From: Fischerella sp. PCC 9605
GTDB taxonomy: Bacteria; Cyanobacteriota; Cyanobacteriia; Cyanobacteriales; Nostocaceae
DNA: 64,000 bases
Direction: 5' to 3'
Assembly (NCBI RefSeq): GCF_000517105.1
Contig: NZ_KI912149.1
Coordinates: 446,712-510,711, forward strand
The notes under the pieces are model-generated. The model was not told where the DNA came from, did no database searches, and was given only the letters and a program-made list of their open reading frames with translations. A program made the translations under genes and the position numbers. The first letter of the stretch is position 1. Every line of letters begins with the position of its first letter. Of this stretch, positions 46,657-55,033 are shown one piece after another.

Positions 46657-48171
46657 CTATTTTAGCTGGCGTTGTATGCGATCGCTTAAAGGACTGTGTT
46701 TAGAAGCTAAACGTGCTCTGCCAGCAGCAGCCCATTCTTGCAGTTGCTGAATTTGCTCAGTGGCAGTACGGGCCAGGGGTATAATTTGGCTGGCAGCTTC
46801 TAAAATGTCGTCGGTAGTAAAGTCGCGGTTTTGGCTAAAGCCGATGTGCATGGCTTCAATTAAAGTTTGTTCTATTTCCGCCCCAGAAAAATCGGGTGTT
46901 TCGTATGCTAACCTGTCGATGTCGTAACTTTTGATGTTATGGGCACGCAGGCGCGACAAATGCACGTTGAAAATTGCTTTTCGTTCTTCCTGGGTGGGTA
47001 AACCGACGAAGAAAATTTCATCAAATCGCCCCTTCCGCAGCATTTCTGGGGGTAAGGCTTGGATATCGTTGGCAGTAGCGACGACAAACACGGGTGAGTT
47101 TTTTTCGGATAGCCAGGTAATAAATGTACCAAACACGCGGCTAGTTGTTCCCGCATCTCCTTTGCTACCAAGTCCAGAAAAAGCCTTATCTATTTCGTCT
47201 ATCCACAATACACAAGGAGCGAGGGCTTCGGCTACTTGAATCATTTGCCGCGTGCGGGATTCCGATTCACCCACCAACCCGGCAAACAATCGTCCTACAT
47301 CTAGGCGGAGTAGGGGTAGATGCCAGTGGTGAGCGATCGCTTTTGCGGTTAATGATTTTCCAGTTCCTTGAATACCCACCAACAGCAAACCGCGCGGGTG
47401 AGGTAAACCATACTGTCGAGCTCGTTCAGTAAATGCGCCTCCCCGACGAAGCAACCAGTCTTTCAGGTTATCTAGTCCTCCGATATCAGAAATCTGCTCA
47501 GTGGCGGGGATAAAATCAAGAATCTGGGTTTGGCGGATAGTTTGGCGCTTTTCTTCCAATACCAGTTCCACATCTTCGCTTAGTAGTTCACCGTGGGTGG
47601 CGATCGCTCTTGCCAAAACTCGACGAATGCGATCCATACTTAACCCTTGACAAGAGCGCACCAAGTCATCTAAAAACTTACCCGAGGGAGAGTGCCCAGT
47701 AGCTAGCAACAAACGTTCTACTTCTGCTCGAATTTCTGTAGCAGAGGGTAAAGGAAACTCCACAACCGTCAAAACTTCTGTTAAATCGTCAGGAATAGCA
47801 ACTCTAGGCGACAGCAGAACGATATTTTTTGGTTGGGACTTCAGAAGTCTGGCTAAATTGCGGAGTTTACGAGCAATTGCCACATCCTCTAAAAAGCGGT
47901 GATAGTCACGCAGCACAAACACCCCTGGTGCATTTGCGGGAATTTTTTCCAAAAATTCTAATGCTTGCAGGGGGTTACGCCGCCCAAATCCCTGATCGTT
48001 GGGGTTTCCCTGGTAGCCATCCACAAAATCCCAAGTATATACTGGGCGATTACCCTGATTAGTAGCTTCTTCCTTGATTAATGCTTCTACCCGTTCTTCT
48101 TCATAAGTGGGAATATAAATTAAAGGATAGCGGGCGCGCAGCAGGAGTTTGAATTCATCACGGAAGGTCAT
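46657..48171 (-). CDS. ycf46: Ycf46-like AAA+ ATPase
   Basis: 504 residues from the ATG at 48171, which matches the family start MTFRDEFKLLLRARYPLIYI. An upstream in-frame extension to 48252 is probably not translated. Residues 1-230 are the Ycf46-specific N-terminal domain. The AAA+ domain has Walker A GIQGTGKS, Walker B CVLWIDEIDKA and arginine-finger region RKGRFDEIFF. Ycf46 (Slr0374 in Synechocystis) is conserved in cyanobacteria and red plastids and has been linked to inorganic-carbon use and light adaptation. Lone gene. Confidence 0.9.
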   Translation of the reverse strand: MTFRDEFKLLLRARYPLIYIPTYEEERVEALIKEEATNQGNRPVYTWDFVDGYQGNPNDQGFGRRNPLQALEFLEKIPANAPGVFVLRDYHRFLEDVAIARKLRNLARLLKSQPKNIVLLSPRVAIPDDLTEVLTVVEFPLPSATEIRAEVERLLLATGHSPSGKFLDDLVRSCQGLSMDRIRRVLARAIATHGELLSEDVELVLEEKRQTIRQTQILDFIPATEQISDIGGLDNLKDWLLRRGGAFTERARQYGLPHPRGLLLVGIQGTGKSLTAKAIAHHWHLPLLRLDVGRLFAGLVGESESRTRQMIQVAEALAPCVLWIDEIDKAFSGLGSKGDAGTTSRVFGTFITWLSEKNSPVFVVATANDIQALPPEMLRKGRFDEIFFVGLPTQEERKAIFNVHLSRLRAHNIKSYDIDRLAYETPDFSGAEIEQTLIEAMHIGFSQNRDFTTDDILEAASQIIPLARTATEQIQQLQEWAAAGRARLASKHSPLSDRIQRQLK

Positions 48172-48384
48172 AAGTAGATGTTGATGAGTGTTTGTTATGT
48201 GGTCTTTTATTTGATTCTTGCGGCTACACCAACGAAGCCTGTCTACATCCAAAATAAGACAACATTTGTATTATCCTTCTTCAAAACTTCTGATGATTAG
48301 CGATCGCCTGAATAGGGATACATGCACCTCTTGTAAACTTTGTCAATCATTAAATCCTTTACGCAGCCCTTTCAACGCATAAAT

Positions 48385-48535
48385 CTGCTCTTGGTGTCTT
48401 AGTGTCTTGGTGTTTCAAAAATTATTTTTTCACCACATAGACGCGCAGCGGTGAACCAGCGCGGTCTTGGGGGTTTCCCCCATGAGCGACTGGTGAACCC
48501 GGAGGGCTTCCCGCAGGGTAGGCACAAAGACACAA
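48385..48535. repeat. GC-rich mosaic repeat with TTGGTGTCTTAGTGTC module
   Basis: CTTGGTGTCTTAGTGTCTTGG and TTTTTCACCACATAGACGCG are joined to GCAGCGGTGAACCAGCGCGG, GGGGGTTTCCCCCATGAGCG and GGAGGGCTTCCCGCAGGGTA. The modules match those at 24840-25140 and 28440-28480. Non-coding. Confidence 0.7.
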
Positions 48536-48552
48536 AGATTACTAAATAACTC

Positions 48553-49458
48553 TCAAAGCTGACTCTTGGGAATCTCTTCGCGAGATTCGATCACCAATTG
48601 CATGGTTTCAACTGCTAAATCGCGTAAATCTTTATTAAGAAAGACAATTCCATTTGAACCAAACCAGCGGTCAAAGACAGCGACATATCGTCGATCGCCT
48701 TCTACGAATCCTTGCATAAACTTGTAGAGAGTATAGTTTACCGAGTCGAGGAATTTAGAATTATTCTCGGGAACCATGCAGGCAATACCTTCTCTAGAAT
48801 AAGGGCGATCGGGTACGACTTGAAAAGCATCTGGGTTTTTCGTTGTTCCCAACCATCCCTCTAAAAGGATACTATCTGATGCGAAAGCATCTATTTTTCC
48901 TTGTTGCAAAGCCGCGTATCCTTCTGCCCTATCCTTGAGATATACCAGTTGAGCTTTGGGTTGTACTCGCTTTAGTGCTAGTTCGTTAGTGGTTTGCCCA
49001 AGTACACCGATGCGCTTACCAATCAAAGATTGAGGAGAACCTAAATTACTCCCCTTCTTTACTAACAACTGGGTGCCAGTCGCACCATAGCTAACCGAGA
49101 AATCCACCTTTTTATCTCTTTCCCAAGTAAAGCTGCTAGCATCGCAAACAATATCGACTTGTTGGTTAAGAATTTTTGGGATTCGTTCCGCAGGCGTTAG
49201 TTGTACCAATTTTAATTGGACTTTTTTTCCTAGTTCTTTTTCTAACTGTTCTTTAATCAAATTCAGCATATCTACTGAATAGCCAACCAACTGCCCCTGA
49301 CTGTTGGTATAAGCAAAAGGAATCGCATCTTTACTAGTACCTGCTGTTAGTACGCCTGTTCGGGCTACTTTTTCCATGACAGTTTCTGCTTTAGCAAGAA
49401 CAGGTGTCAATGCTGCAAACAAAACACTCACAGTAGCGATCGCCAATTTTTGATACAT
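48553..49458 (-). CDS. Polar amino acid-type ABC transporter binding protein
   Basis: 301 residues. Signal peptide MYQKLAIATVSVLFAALTPV, cut near AKAET. The rest is a type II periplasmic binding protein (SBP_bac_3): GVLTAGTSKDAIPFAYTNSQ at the start, then QVDIVCDASSFTWERDKKVD, where charged residues bind the amino acid, and GYAALQQGKIDAFASDSIL. It is related to glutamate/aspartate binding proteins. No permease gene is next to it in the window. It runs opposite to the ABC operon that follows. Confidence 0.85.
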   Translation of the reverse strand: MYQKLAIATVSVLFAALTPVLAKAETVMEKVARTGVLTAGTSKDAIPFAYTNSQGQLVGYSVDMLNLIKEQLEKELGKKVQLKLVQLTPAERIPKILNQQVDIVCDASSFTWERDKKVDFSVSYGATGTQLLVKKGSNLGSPQSLIGKRIGVLGQTTNELALKRVQPKAQLVYLKDRAEGYAALQQGKIDAFASDSILLEGWLGTTKNPDAFQVVPDRPYSREGIACMVPENNSKFLDSVNYTLYKFMQGFVEGDRRYVAVFDRWFGSNGIVFLNKDLRDLAVETMQLVIESREEIPKSQL

Positions 49459-49726
49459 ATTTCAACCTTCCGAATACCATTTTCGGTCGGCTTATTTTAC
49501 AAGGATGTCAAAAAGTAGTAAAGCTCACTTTTTTCTCTGTTTCAGACAGATTACGATTTTTTAGTTCATAACTCTTACCCTGAAAATTAAGTTTTGTAAG
49601 TCTAGCGAAAGAACTATAAAGAACCATATTTATCTTGAGATAGATATACAAATTTGAGAATCATATGTTACTTTATTCTATTAAGTAGAGTAAGTCAGCC
49701 TAATCTGGCGAATCGTAATTATTAAC
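49459..49726. other. Divergent intergenic region before the riboswitch
   Basis: AT-rich, about 270 bp, with promoters for the leftward binding-protein gene and for the rightward riboswitch-led operon. No specific operator was recognised. Confidence 0.4.
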
Positions 49727-49845
49727 GCTGGAGCGGAGGAACCATATTTTGGGGCGTATCTCTTTTGAGAAGGGTATCTCTCAACCCTAGCCCGTCAGCT
49801 AACTTCGTAGGCTTTGAGAGGAGACTGAAGAGGCAGCATGTTTGT
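49727..49845 (+). promoter_or_regulatory. c-di-AMP riboswitch (ydaO-yuaA class), first copy
   Basis: GCTGGAGCGGAGGAACCATA, then TTTTGGGGCGTATCTC, then a hairpin (TTTTGAGAAGGGTATCTCTC region) and CCCGTCAGCTAACTTCGTAG with GCTTTGAGAGGAGAC. These are the conserved pieces of the ydaO aptamer (CGGGGGAACCA, UUGGGGUGAAUC, CCGUCAGCUAACCUCGUA). It ends about 80 bp before the ATG of the permease gene, so it likely controls the ABC operon through c-di-AMP, a signal tied to osmotic and K+ balance. Confidence 0.85.
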
Positions 49846-49923
49846 AATGTGAAAACCTCATCAGTGTCCTTGGCTGGTACTGCTCGGATTTTTGTACCTG
49901 AGCTTAACTGAATTGGGGTTGCA

Positions 49924-50772
49924 ATGGCACAACTAAATTTGGCTGCGATCGTTGCAGTAGCTGGGCAGGTAGCCTGGAAAAAGACAAAACCTGTACTTGT
50001 CAGGGATGTTGTCTTACTGCCTATCCTTGGTTTCTTGGGAATTATCCTGTTGTGGTGGGTTGTTGCTCTTGTTAACCATGAATTAATGCCCACCCCACCG
50101 GAAGCGCTAGCTGCTAATCTGGACTACATTTTAAACCCGTTCTATCAAAGGGGGCCAGGTAACTTAGGGATTGGTTGGTTGTTGCTAGCAAGTTTGCGAC
50201 GAGTGTTGCTTGGCTTTCTCATCGGTGCTGTAGTGGCTATTCCCGTCGGATTTTTGATTGGAATGTCAAAAGCTGCAATGCTAGCCCTCAATCCCATCAT
50301 TCAGATTTTTAAACCGGTATCGCCACTAGCTTGGCTACCCATTGCTTTAGCCATCTTCAATTTGGCAGATCCTTCAGCTATTTTTGTTATCTTCATCACC
50401 TCCTTGTGGCCGACAATTATTAACACCGCCCTAGGAGTTTCTAGCGTTTCCAAAGATTATTTAGATGTGGCACGAGTGTTGGAAATGCCCCGCTGGCGAC
50501 AGATTACAAAAATTATTTGGCCTGCAAGTTTGCCCTATATTTTTACAGGTTTGCGAATTAGTTTAGGGATTGCTTGGTTAGTAATTGTCGCCGTGGAAAT
50601 GCTCACAGGTGGTATTGGTATCGGCTTTTTTGTCTGGGATGAATGGAGTCGTTTAAACTTGAGTTCGGTATTTTTAGCCGTACTGGTGATTGGCTTAACT
50701 GGTTTACTGCTTGATTTTGCTGTGGGCAAAGTTGAAGAATTAGTAACTCATCGTCCTAGAACTTCTAACTAA
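49924..50772 (+). CDS. ABC transporter permease, nitrate/bicarbonate (NrtB/CmpB) type
   Basis: 282 residues with about six membrane helices. The permease EAA-like motif is in EMPRWRQITKIIWPASLPYIFTGL, and the region FKPVSPLAWLPIALAIFNLA is typical of the NrtB/CmpB/SsuC group. It would make the channel for an anion such as nitrate or bicarbonate, or a sulfonate. First gene of a three-gene operon (permease, binding protein, ATPase) and the one directly behind the riboswitch. Confidence 0.85.
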   Translation: MAQLNLAAIVAVAGQVAWKKTKPVLVRDVVLLPILGFLGIILLWWVVALVNHELMPTPPEALAANLDYILNPFYQRGPGNLGIGWLLLASLRRVLLGFLIGAVVAIPVGFLIGMSKAAMLALNPIIQIFKPVSPLAWLPIALAIFNLADPSAIFVIFITSLWPTIINTALGVSSVSKDYLDVARVLEMPRWRQITKIIWPASLPYIFTGLRISLGIAWLVIVAVEMLTGGIGIGFFVWDEWSRLNLSSVFLAVLVIGLTGLLLDFAVGKVEELVTHRPRTSN

Positions 50773-50991
50773 CAAAATTTGGTCATACCGAGATGTTAAG
50801 TACAGCTTTGCGTGAAAGAGTAGCGATTTGAAACGCAGAGGCTCGCAAAGGAAAACGCAGAGGGGCGCAGAGTCTTGGTACAAAAATTTTGTGCTTGAAC
50901 TGATCCAATGTTGTAATAAGACGCACTTTAGCTTTGCAACGAGTGCGCCTTTGTTTAAGAGGCTATTTGTGAACAATCGATAACCAAAGCC
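50773..50991. other. Spacer with dispersed repeat
   Basis: Between the permease and the binding-protein genes. GATTTGAAACGCAGAGGCTCGC with GAAAACGCAGAGGGGCGCAG (50827-50880) repeats the element at 18581-18636. No terminator is clear, so the operon could read through. Confidence 0.5.
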
Positions 50992-52443
50992 ATGAGTGAT
51001 ACCGATCGCAATTATTGGACTCGACGAGACTTTATCAAGGGAATGGGAGTAACGGCAACAGGAATGGCGCTGTCTTCCTGTGCTATTACTGGGAATACTG
51101 GTGCTAAAGGATTAACTGAAGAAGCTTTGGCTGTTGAACCAGTAGTCAGATCCCAAGACTTGGAAAAACCGAATATCACTGTTGGTTATGTTCCCGTTAA
51201 TGACTGTGCACCATTTGCGATCGCCTGGAAAAAAGGTTTTTTCCGCAAATACGGTTTGAACGTCAAACTTAACCGTGAAGCCAGCTGGGCAACTTCGCGC
51301 GACGGTCTTATTTTTGGTCGCCTTGATGCCTCACCTGTGGTATCTGGTGCAGTTACCAACGCCAGAATTGGCGCAGAAGGCGCGCGTCACGCCCCCTTGT
51401 GTGCGGCTATGACTATTCATCGCCACGGTAACGCCATGACAATGAACAAAGCCATGTGGGATTTTGGGCTGCGTCCCTGGTACGAGTACAAACAAAAGTA
51501 TGGCGATCGCGCTTTGGAAGCCTTTGGTCGTGATTTTAGAAACTACTTTGCCAAGCAGCCACCAGAACGCAAAGTCTGGGCGGTGGTGCTGAGTTCTGCC
51601 ATTTACGAATACTTTATCCGTTACTTATCTGCTGCTGCTGGTGTCGATCCTTTCAAGGAATTTCGCGTCATCATCATTCCTCCACCGCAGATGGTGACAA
51701 ACGTCCGGATTGGGGCGATGCAAGCCTACATGGTGGCAGAACCTTGGAACACACGGGCAATTACTGGCAACGAAGGCATCGGTTTTACTTTTGCTCAAGG
51801 TAAAGAAGTCTGGCTAGGACACCCAGATCGACTACTGGGGGTGATGCAATCTTTCATCGACAACTACCCAAAAACCTATCGTTCCCTTGTGAAGGCGATG
51901 ATTGAAGCTTGCCAATATTGCAGCAAACCTGAAAACCGTCAAGAAGTTGCCGAAATAATTACAGATCGCTCATTTACGGGTGCAAAACCCAAAAAGCCGG
52001 GTGCGCCAATCACCAAGTTTACAGGCCCGGCAATTCTCGGCAATTACAACTATGGTGGCTTTGATGGTAAAAACCGGACTGTAAAAGCTGCTGATACAAC
52101 TGTTTTTTTCGACATTCCAGATAACATTTCCAAACAACCAAATCAACACTCTACATTCATGTGGAGATCTGGAAGCATTTGGTTGATGACACAAGCTGCG
52201 CGTTGGGGACAAATTAAGGAATTTCCTAAAAATGCGGAAAAATTAGCCGAACAAGGTTGGAGAACAGACCTTTATCGAGAAATTGCCGCAGAAATGGGTA
52301 TTGAGTCCCCAAAGGATGATTACAAAGTCGAACCACCAGAAGTATTTATTGACAATAAAGGTTTTGACCCCAGCGATCCAATAGGGTATCTCAACAGTTT
52401 TGAAATTAGAGCCAACGCTCCCACTCGTTTTTACATGTCTTAA
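50992..52443 (+). CDS. ABC transporter binding protein, NrtA/CmpA type, Tat lipoprotein
   Basis: 483 residues. The start YWTRRDFIKGMGVTATGMAL has the twin-arginine motif and LSSC (Cys near 30) as lipid site. The body, from NITVGYVPVNDCAPFAIAWK on, is the NrtA/CmpA/TauA-like family for nitrate, bicarbonate or related anions. Several conserved stretches (NAMTMNKAMWDFGLRPWYEY, GIGFTFAQGKEVWLGHPDRL, DNYPKTYRSLVKAMIEACQY) match NrtA-type proteins. In this operon there is no NrtC-like fused ATPase, so uptake is unlikely to be shut off through that domain. Confidence 0.85.
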   Translation: MSDTDRNYWTRRDFIKGMGVTATGMALSSCAITGNTGAKGLTEEALAVEPVVRSQDLEKPNITVGYVPVNDCAPFAIAWKKGFFRKYGLNVKLNREASWATSRDGLIFGRLDASPVVSGAVTNARIGAEGARHAPLCAAMTIHRHGNAMTMNKAMWDFGLRPWYEYKQKYGDRALEAFGRDFRNYFAKQPPERKVWAVVLSSAIYEYFIRYLSAAAGVDPFKEFRVIIIPPPQMVTNVRIGAMQAYMVAEPWNTRAITGNEGIGFTFAQGKEVWLGHPDRLLGVMQSFIDNYPKTYRSLVKAMIEACQYCSKPENRQEVAEIITDRSFTGAKPKKPGAPITKFTGPAILGNYNYGGFDGKNRTVKAADTTVFFDIPDNISKQPNQHSTFMWRSGSIWLMTQAARWGQIKEFPKNAEKLAEQGWRTDLYREIAAEMGIESPKDDYKVEPPEVFIDNKGFDPSDPIGYLNSFEIRANAPTRFYMS

Positions 52444-52631
52444 TTAGCTGCGATCGCAACCAGCCGCGTAGCAATTTGTTACAACACTTTGCTTTTTGAA
52501 ATAGTAACAAATACCTGAATGGTGATACCTACAAAATAAAAATTTTCGGTTGAGTTTCAGAGTTTTCTAAACATTCTTTTGACTCTTATCTACCGCAGAT
52601 TGTTAAAAATTCTTCTAACCCTGAGCTTCTC

Positions 52632-53474
52632 ATGACTAAATCTACCTTATCCTCCATGAATCCTAACGAGCGAACCTTCCGCAATACTCCTTTTTTGGAA
52701 ATTGAGAATTTAGTCAAGGCTTATCCAAGCAACAATAACGGTGACAAATTTGTCGTTTTAGATGATGTGAATCTTACGGTGGGCGAAGATGAATATATTT
52801 CTGTAATTGGTCACTCTGGTTGTGGTAAATCTACGCTGTTGAAGATTGTAGCAGGCTTAGAAAAAGCAACTTCTGGCTCAGTACGACTTGATGGTAAAGA
52901 AATTCGCAAGCCAGGTGCAGAACGCATGATGGTATTTCAGCACTATTCGCTTTTACCTTGGTTAACAGTGAAGGAAAATATTCGCTTAGCTGTGGATGAA
53001 GTGTTAAAAAATGCCACTCGTGCAGAAAAAATTAGCATTGTTAACGAACACTTAGCAATGGTGAATTTAACAGCAGCAGCTGATAAATATCCTGATGAAC
53101 TTTCGGGCGGTATGAAACAGCGGGTGGGTATTGCCAGAGCATTAGCAATTCGCCCAAAAATGTTATTGATGGATGAACCTTTTGGAGCGCTAGATGCATT
53201 AACTCGCGGTAAATTGCAGCGGCAAGTATTGGATATTTGGGAAAACCATCGACAAGCAGTTATGATGATTACCCATGATGTCGATGAAGCTCTTTATATG
53301 TCTGATCGCATTGTATTGATGACTAATGGCCCAGCTGCTAAAATTGGGGAGATATTAGAAGTGCCGTTTTCTCATCCACGCGATCGCGCCCAAATGCGAA
53401 ACTCAAAAGAGTATTACGAACTCCGTAATTACGCTTTGAATTTTTTGGATAAATATTTTACTCAGGATGAGTAA
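52632..53474 (+). CDS. ABC transporter ATPase, NrtD/CmpD type
   Basis: 280 residues. Walker A GHSGCGKST, Q-loop VFQHYSLLPW, signature LSGGMKQRVGIARALA, Walker B LLMDEPFGALD and H-loop MITHDVDEAL are all present, so it should be active. Resembles NrtD/SsuB-type subunits of anion importers. It is the last gene of the operon, about 190 bp after the binding-protein gene. Confidence 0.9.
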   Translation: MTKSTLSSMNPNERTFRNTPFLEIENLVKAYPSNNNGDKFVVLDDVNLTVGEDEYISVIGHSGCGKSTLLKIVAGLEKATSGSVRLDGKEIRKPGAERMMVFQHYSLLPWLTVKENIRLAVDEVLKNATRAEKISIVNEHLAMVNLTAAADKYPDELSGGMKQRVGIARALAIRPKMLLMDEPFGALDALTRGKLQRQVLDIWENHRQAVMMITHDVDEALYMSDRIVLMTNGPAAKIGEILEVPFSHPRDRAQMRNSKEYYELRNYALNFLDKYFTQDE

Positions 53475-53535
53475 ATGGCTCTATCGTCTACAATCGTTTT
53501 GTAAGTGGGTAGCCTAATTCAAATCCAACAAATCT

Positions 53536-53705
53536 GATTTGGAGCGGAGGAACCAATATTTGGGGCTAATCTTGCGAAAACAGTGAAGAGTCAAGAGTGA
53601 AGAAATTCCTCAACTTTCCTCATTCTTTCTTCTGGAGAGAGACACCTTCCAGTCTTAGCCCGTCAGCTAACTTCGTCGGCAATGGAAGGAACCCCGAAAA
53701 CTTTG
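53536..53705 (+). promoter_or_regulatory. c-di-AMP riboswitch (ydaO-yuaA class), second copy
   Basis: GGAGCGGAGGAACCAATATT, TTGGGGCTAATCTTG and then, after a long arm, AGCCCGTCAGCTAACTTCGT and CGGCAATGGAAGGAACC. The two conserved halves match the first copy at 49727-49845. The arm between them (about 53580-53655) is longer and holds GAAGAGTCAAGAGTGAAGAA-type repeat sequence. AACCCC and GGGGTTTCTTTT further down (53690-53735) may be an expression platform hairpin. The nearest downstream gene is the Usp-like protein. Confidence 0.8.
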
Positions 53706-53754
53706 GCTGTAATAGCAGTTTGTATAGGGGTTTCTTTTACCAATCTGAATCATT

Positions 53755-53990
53755 AGTCATTAGTCATTGCCCAACAATTGTGTACAGATGACCCTTACGG
53801 GTACTCTACCTTGAGCCGCGCTGCGCGCGTCTACGCCGTCGCACCCTGCACCGAAGCCGCCCTGTGGGCGTCTACATGGGGGACTCGGGGCCCCCACGAC
53901 CGACAGGGAGTGGGGATTGGGGGAGAACAGAACCCCCTATAAGTGCGCGCTGGCTCACAAATGACATAATGACAAATGACAAAATCTAAA
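53755..53990. repeat. Heptamer and GC-rich mosaic repeats inserted between riboswitch and Usp gene
   Basis: TTAGTCATTAGTCATTGCCC short repeats, then ACCCTTACGGGTACTCTACC, GAGCCGCGCTGCGCGCGTCT, ACATGGGGGACTCGGGGCCC and GACAGGGAGTGGGGATTGGG, then AAATGACATAATGACAAATG. The GC-rich modules match those at 24890-25130 and 61670-61960. The insertion separates the riboswitch from its likely gene by about 250 bp. Confidence 0.7.
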
Positions 53991-54045
53991 ATTGGTTAAC
54001 CCGCTTCTTCTTCGTTGTTTATTTTCTGGGAGAGAAGTGAAAGCT

Positions 54046-54690
54046 GTGAACATTAAGCCAATGTTAGTGCGTTTGCAAAACGCAATGAGTAGAAATGACC
54101 TAATTGAGCAAATGGTATTGCTCTGGAACCCAATAACATCTTTTTGCGAGCAAGCTGAATCTGCTAAATCAATCAATTTGATTGTTGGCTATAACAGTTC
54201 TCCTAATAGTCACACAGCCTTGGATATCAGTTTATTGATAGCCCACCAAACACGTCTAGCTACAAAAGCAAACGTTACAGTTCAAGCCGTATACGTGTTA
54301 GAAGACTATCAAACTGGTGATTTTTTTGATGTATTGCCAAAAAAAGAAGTCGTTAGTAGTGGATTAACCGATCAGATTCCATTAGACATTTCTGCGAATT
54401 CTACATCACAAAGAAGCTGTACCCCCGTTTTAACTCCAACCAATAAGTTCGCAAAAGCTGAGCATATTTTATGGCAAGCACGTTGTTTGGCTGAGGAATG
54501 GCAGAGTTCTTTCAAAGCGCATCTGCGATTTGGTTGCATTGCTGACGAACTGAAAAAAGTTGTGATATCAGAAGCTGCTACTTTACTGTTATTAGGCTGC
54601 AACTCAGCTAAACATCCAATTGTCAAAAAACTTGGTTCTAATTTCCCTTGTGCTGTGCTGGGTATACCCACTTCTATTGATGGACAATGA
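54046..54690 (+). CDS. Universal-stress-protein-like protein
   Basis: About 214 residues. The start is uncertain: GTG at 54046 has GAGAAG eight bases upstream, and GTG 54037 and ATG 54061 are alternatives. The frame is open to 53992. The UspA-like fold is seen in INLIVGYNSSPNSHTALDIS (first strand and helix) and in the last part EAATLLLLGCNSAKHPIVKK with FPCAVLGIPT. The middle has an unusual insert. It lies behind the second c-di-AMP riboswitch and before a Na+/anion permease, which fits a role in osmotic or ion stress. Confidence 0.65.
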   Translation: MNIKPMLVRLQNAMSRNDLIEQMVLLWNPITSFCEQAESAKSINLIVGYNSSPNSHTALDISLLIAHQTRLATKANVTVQAVYVLEDYQTGDFFDVLPKKEVVSSGLTDQIPLDISANSTSQRSCTPVLTPTNKFAKAEHILWQARCLAEEWQSSFKAHLRFGCIADELKKVVISEAATLLLLGCNSAKHPIVKKLGSNFPCAVLGIPTSIDGQ

Positions 54691-54832
54691 TATTAAGATA
54701 GCTGCTTTTCTTCAAAGTTAGTTTGTGCTATCTCCAAAACTCATTGTAAGCTTTTGAATTGTGCGAATAAGGTCTAAAATTTTTCGCTCATGGGTTTAAA
54801 TTAGGGTGAATCACTAGTCATAATCATGCTAC

Positions 54833-54866
54833 AAAAAAAGCTATCTAGTATAGATGGCTTTTTTAG
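54833..54866 (+). terminator. Rho-independent terminator
   Basis: AAAAAGCTATCTA pairs with TAGATGGCTTTTT around GTA, followed by more T. Lies about 140 bp after the Usp-like gene. It would stop most transcripts before the permease gene. Confidence 0.75.
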
Positions 54867-55033
54867 TTTACTATCCGAATATATTCATCCTATTTGAGTT
54901 GTAAGGATATTCATTGTAGTTGTTGATGGTTAATAGTTGATAATTGATTTAAAGAACAAACATCAACAAAGATATAATGTTTCATAAATAATTTTTGATG
55001 AGTATAATTTTAATTTAATTTAGGTAAAATCTT

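Noticed and set aside
53597-53791. 64-codon frame inside the second c-di-AMP riboswitch
   Set aside because: It overlaps the conserved aptamer half and repeat sequence, so an RNA explains the region better.
54037-54690. Start of the Usp-like gene at GTG 54037 or at TTG 53992
   Set aside because: GTG 54046 has the better spaced ribosome site. The upstream part overlaps repeat-flanking DNA. Left as uncertain.
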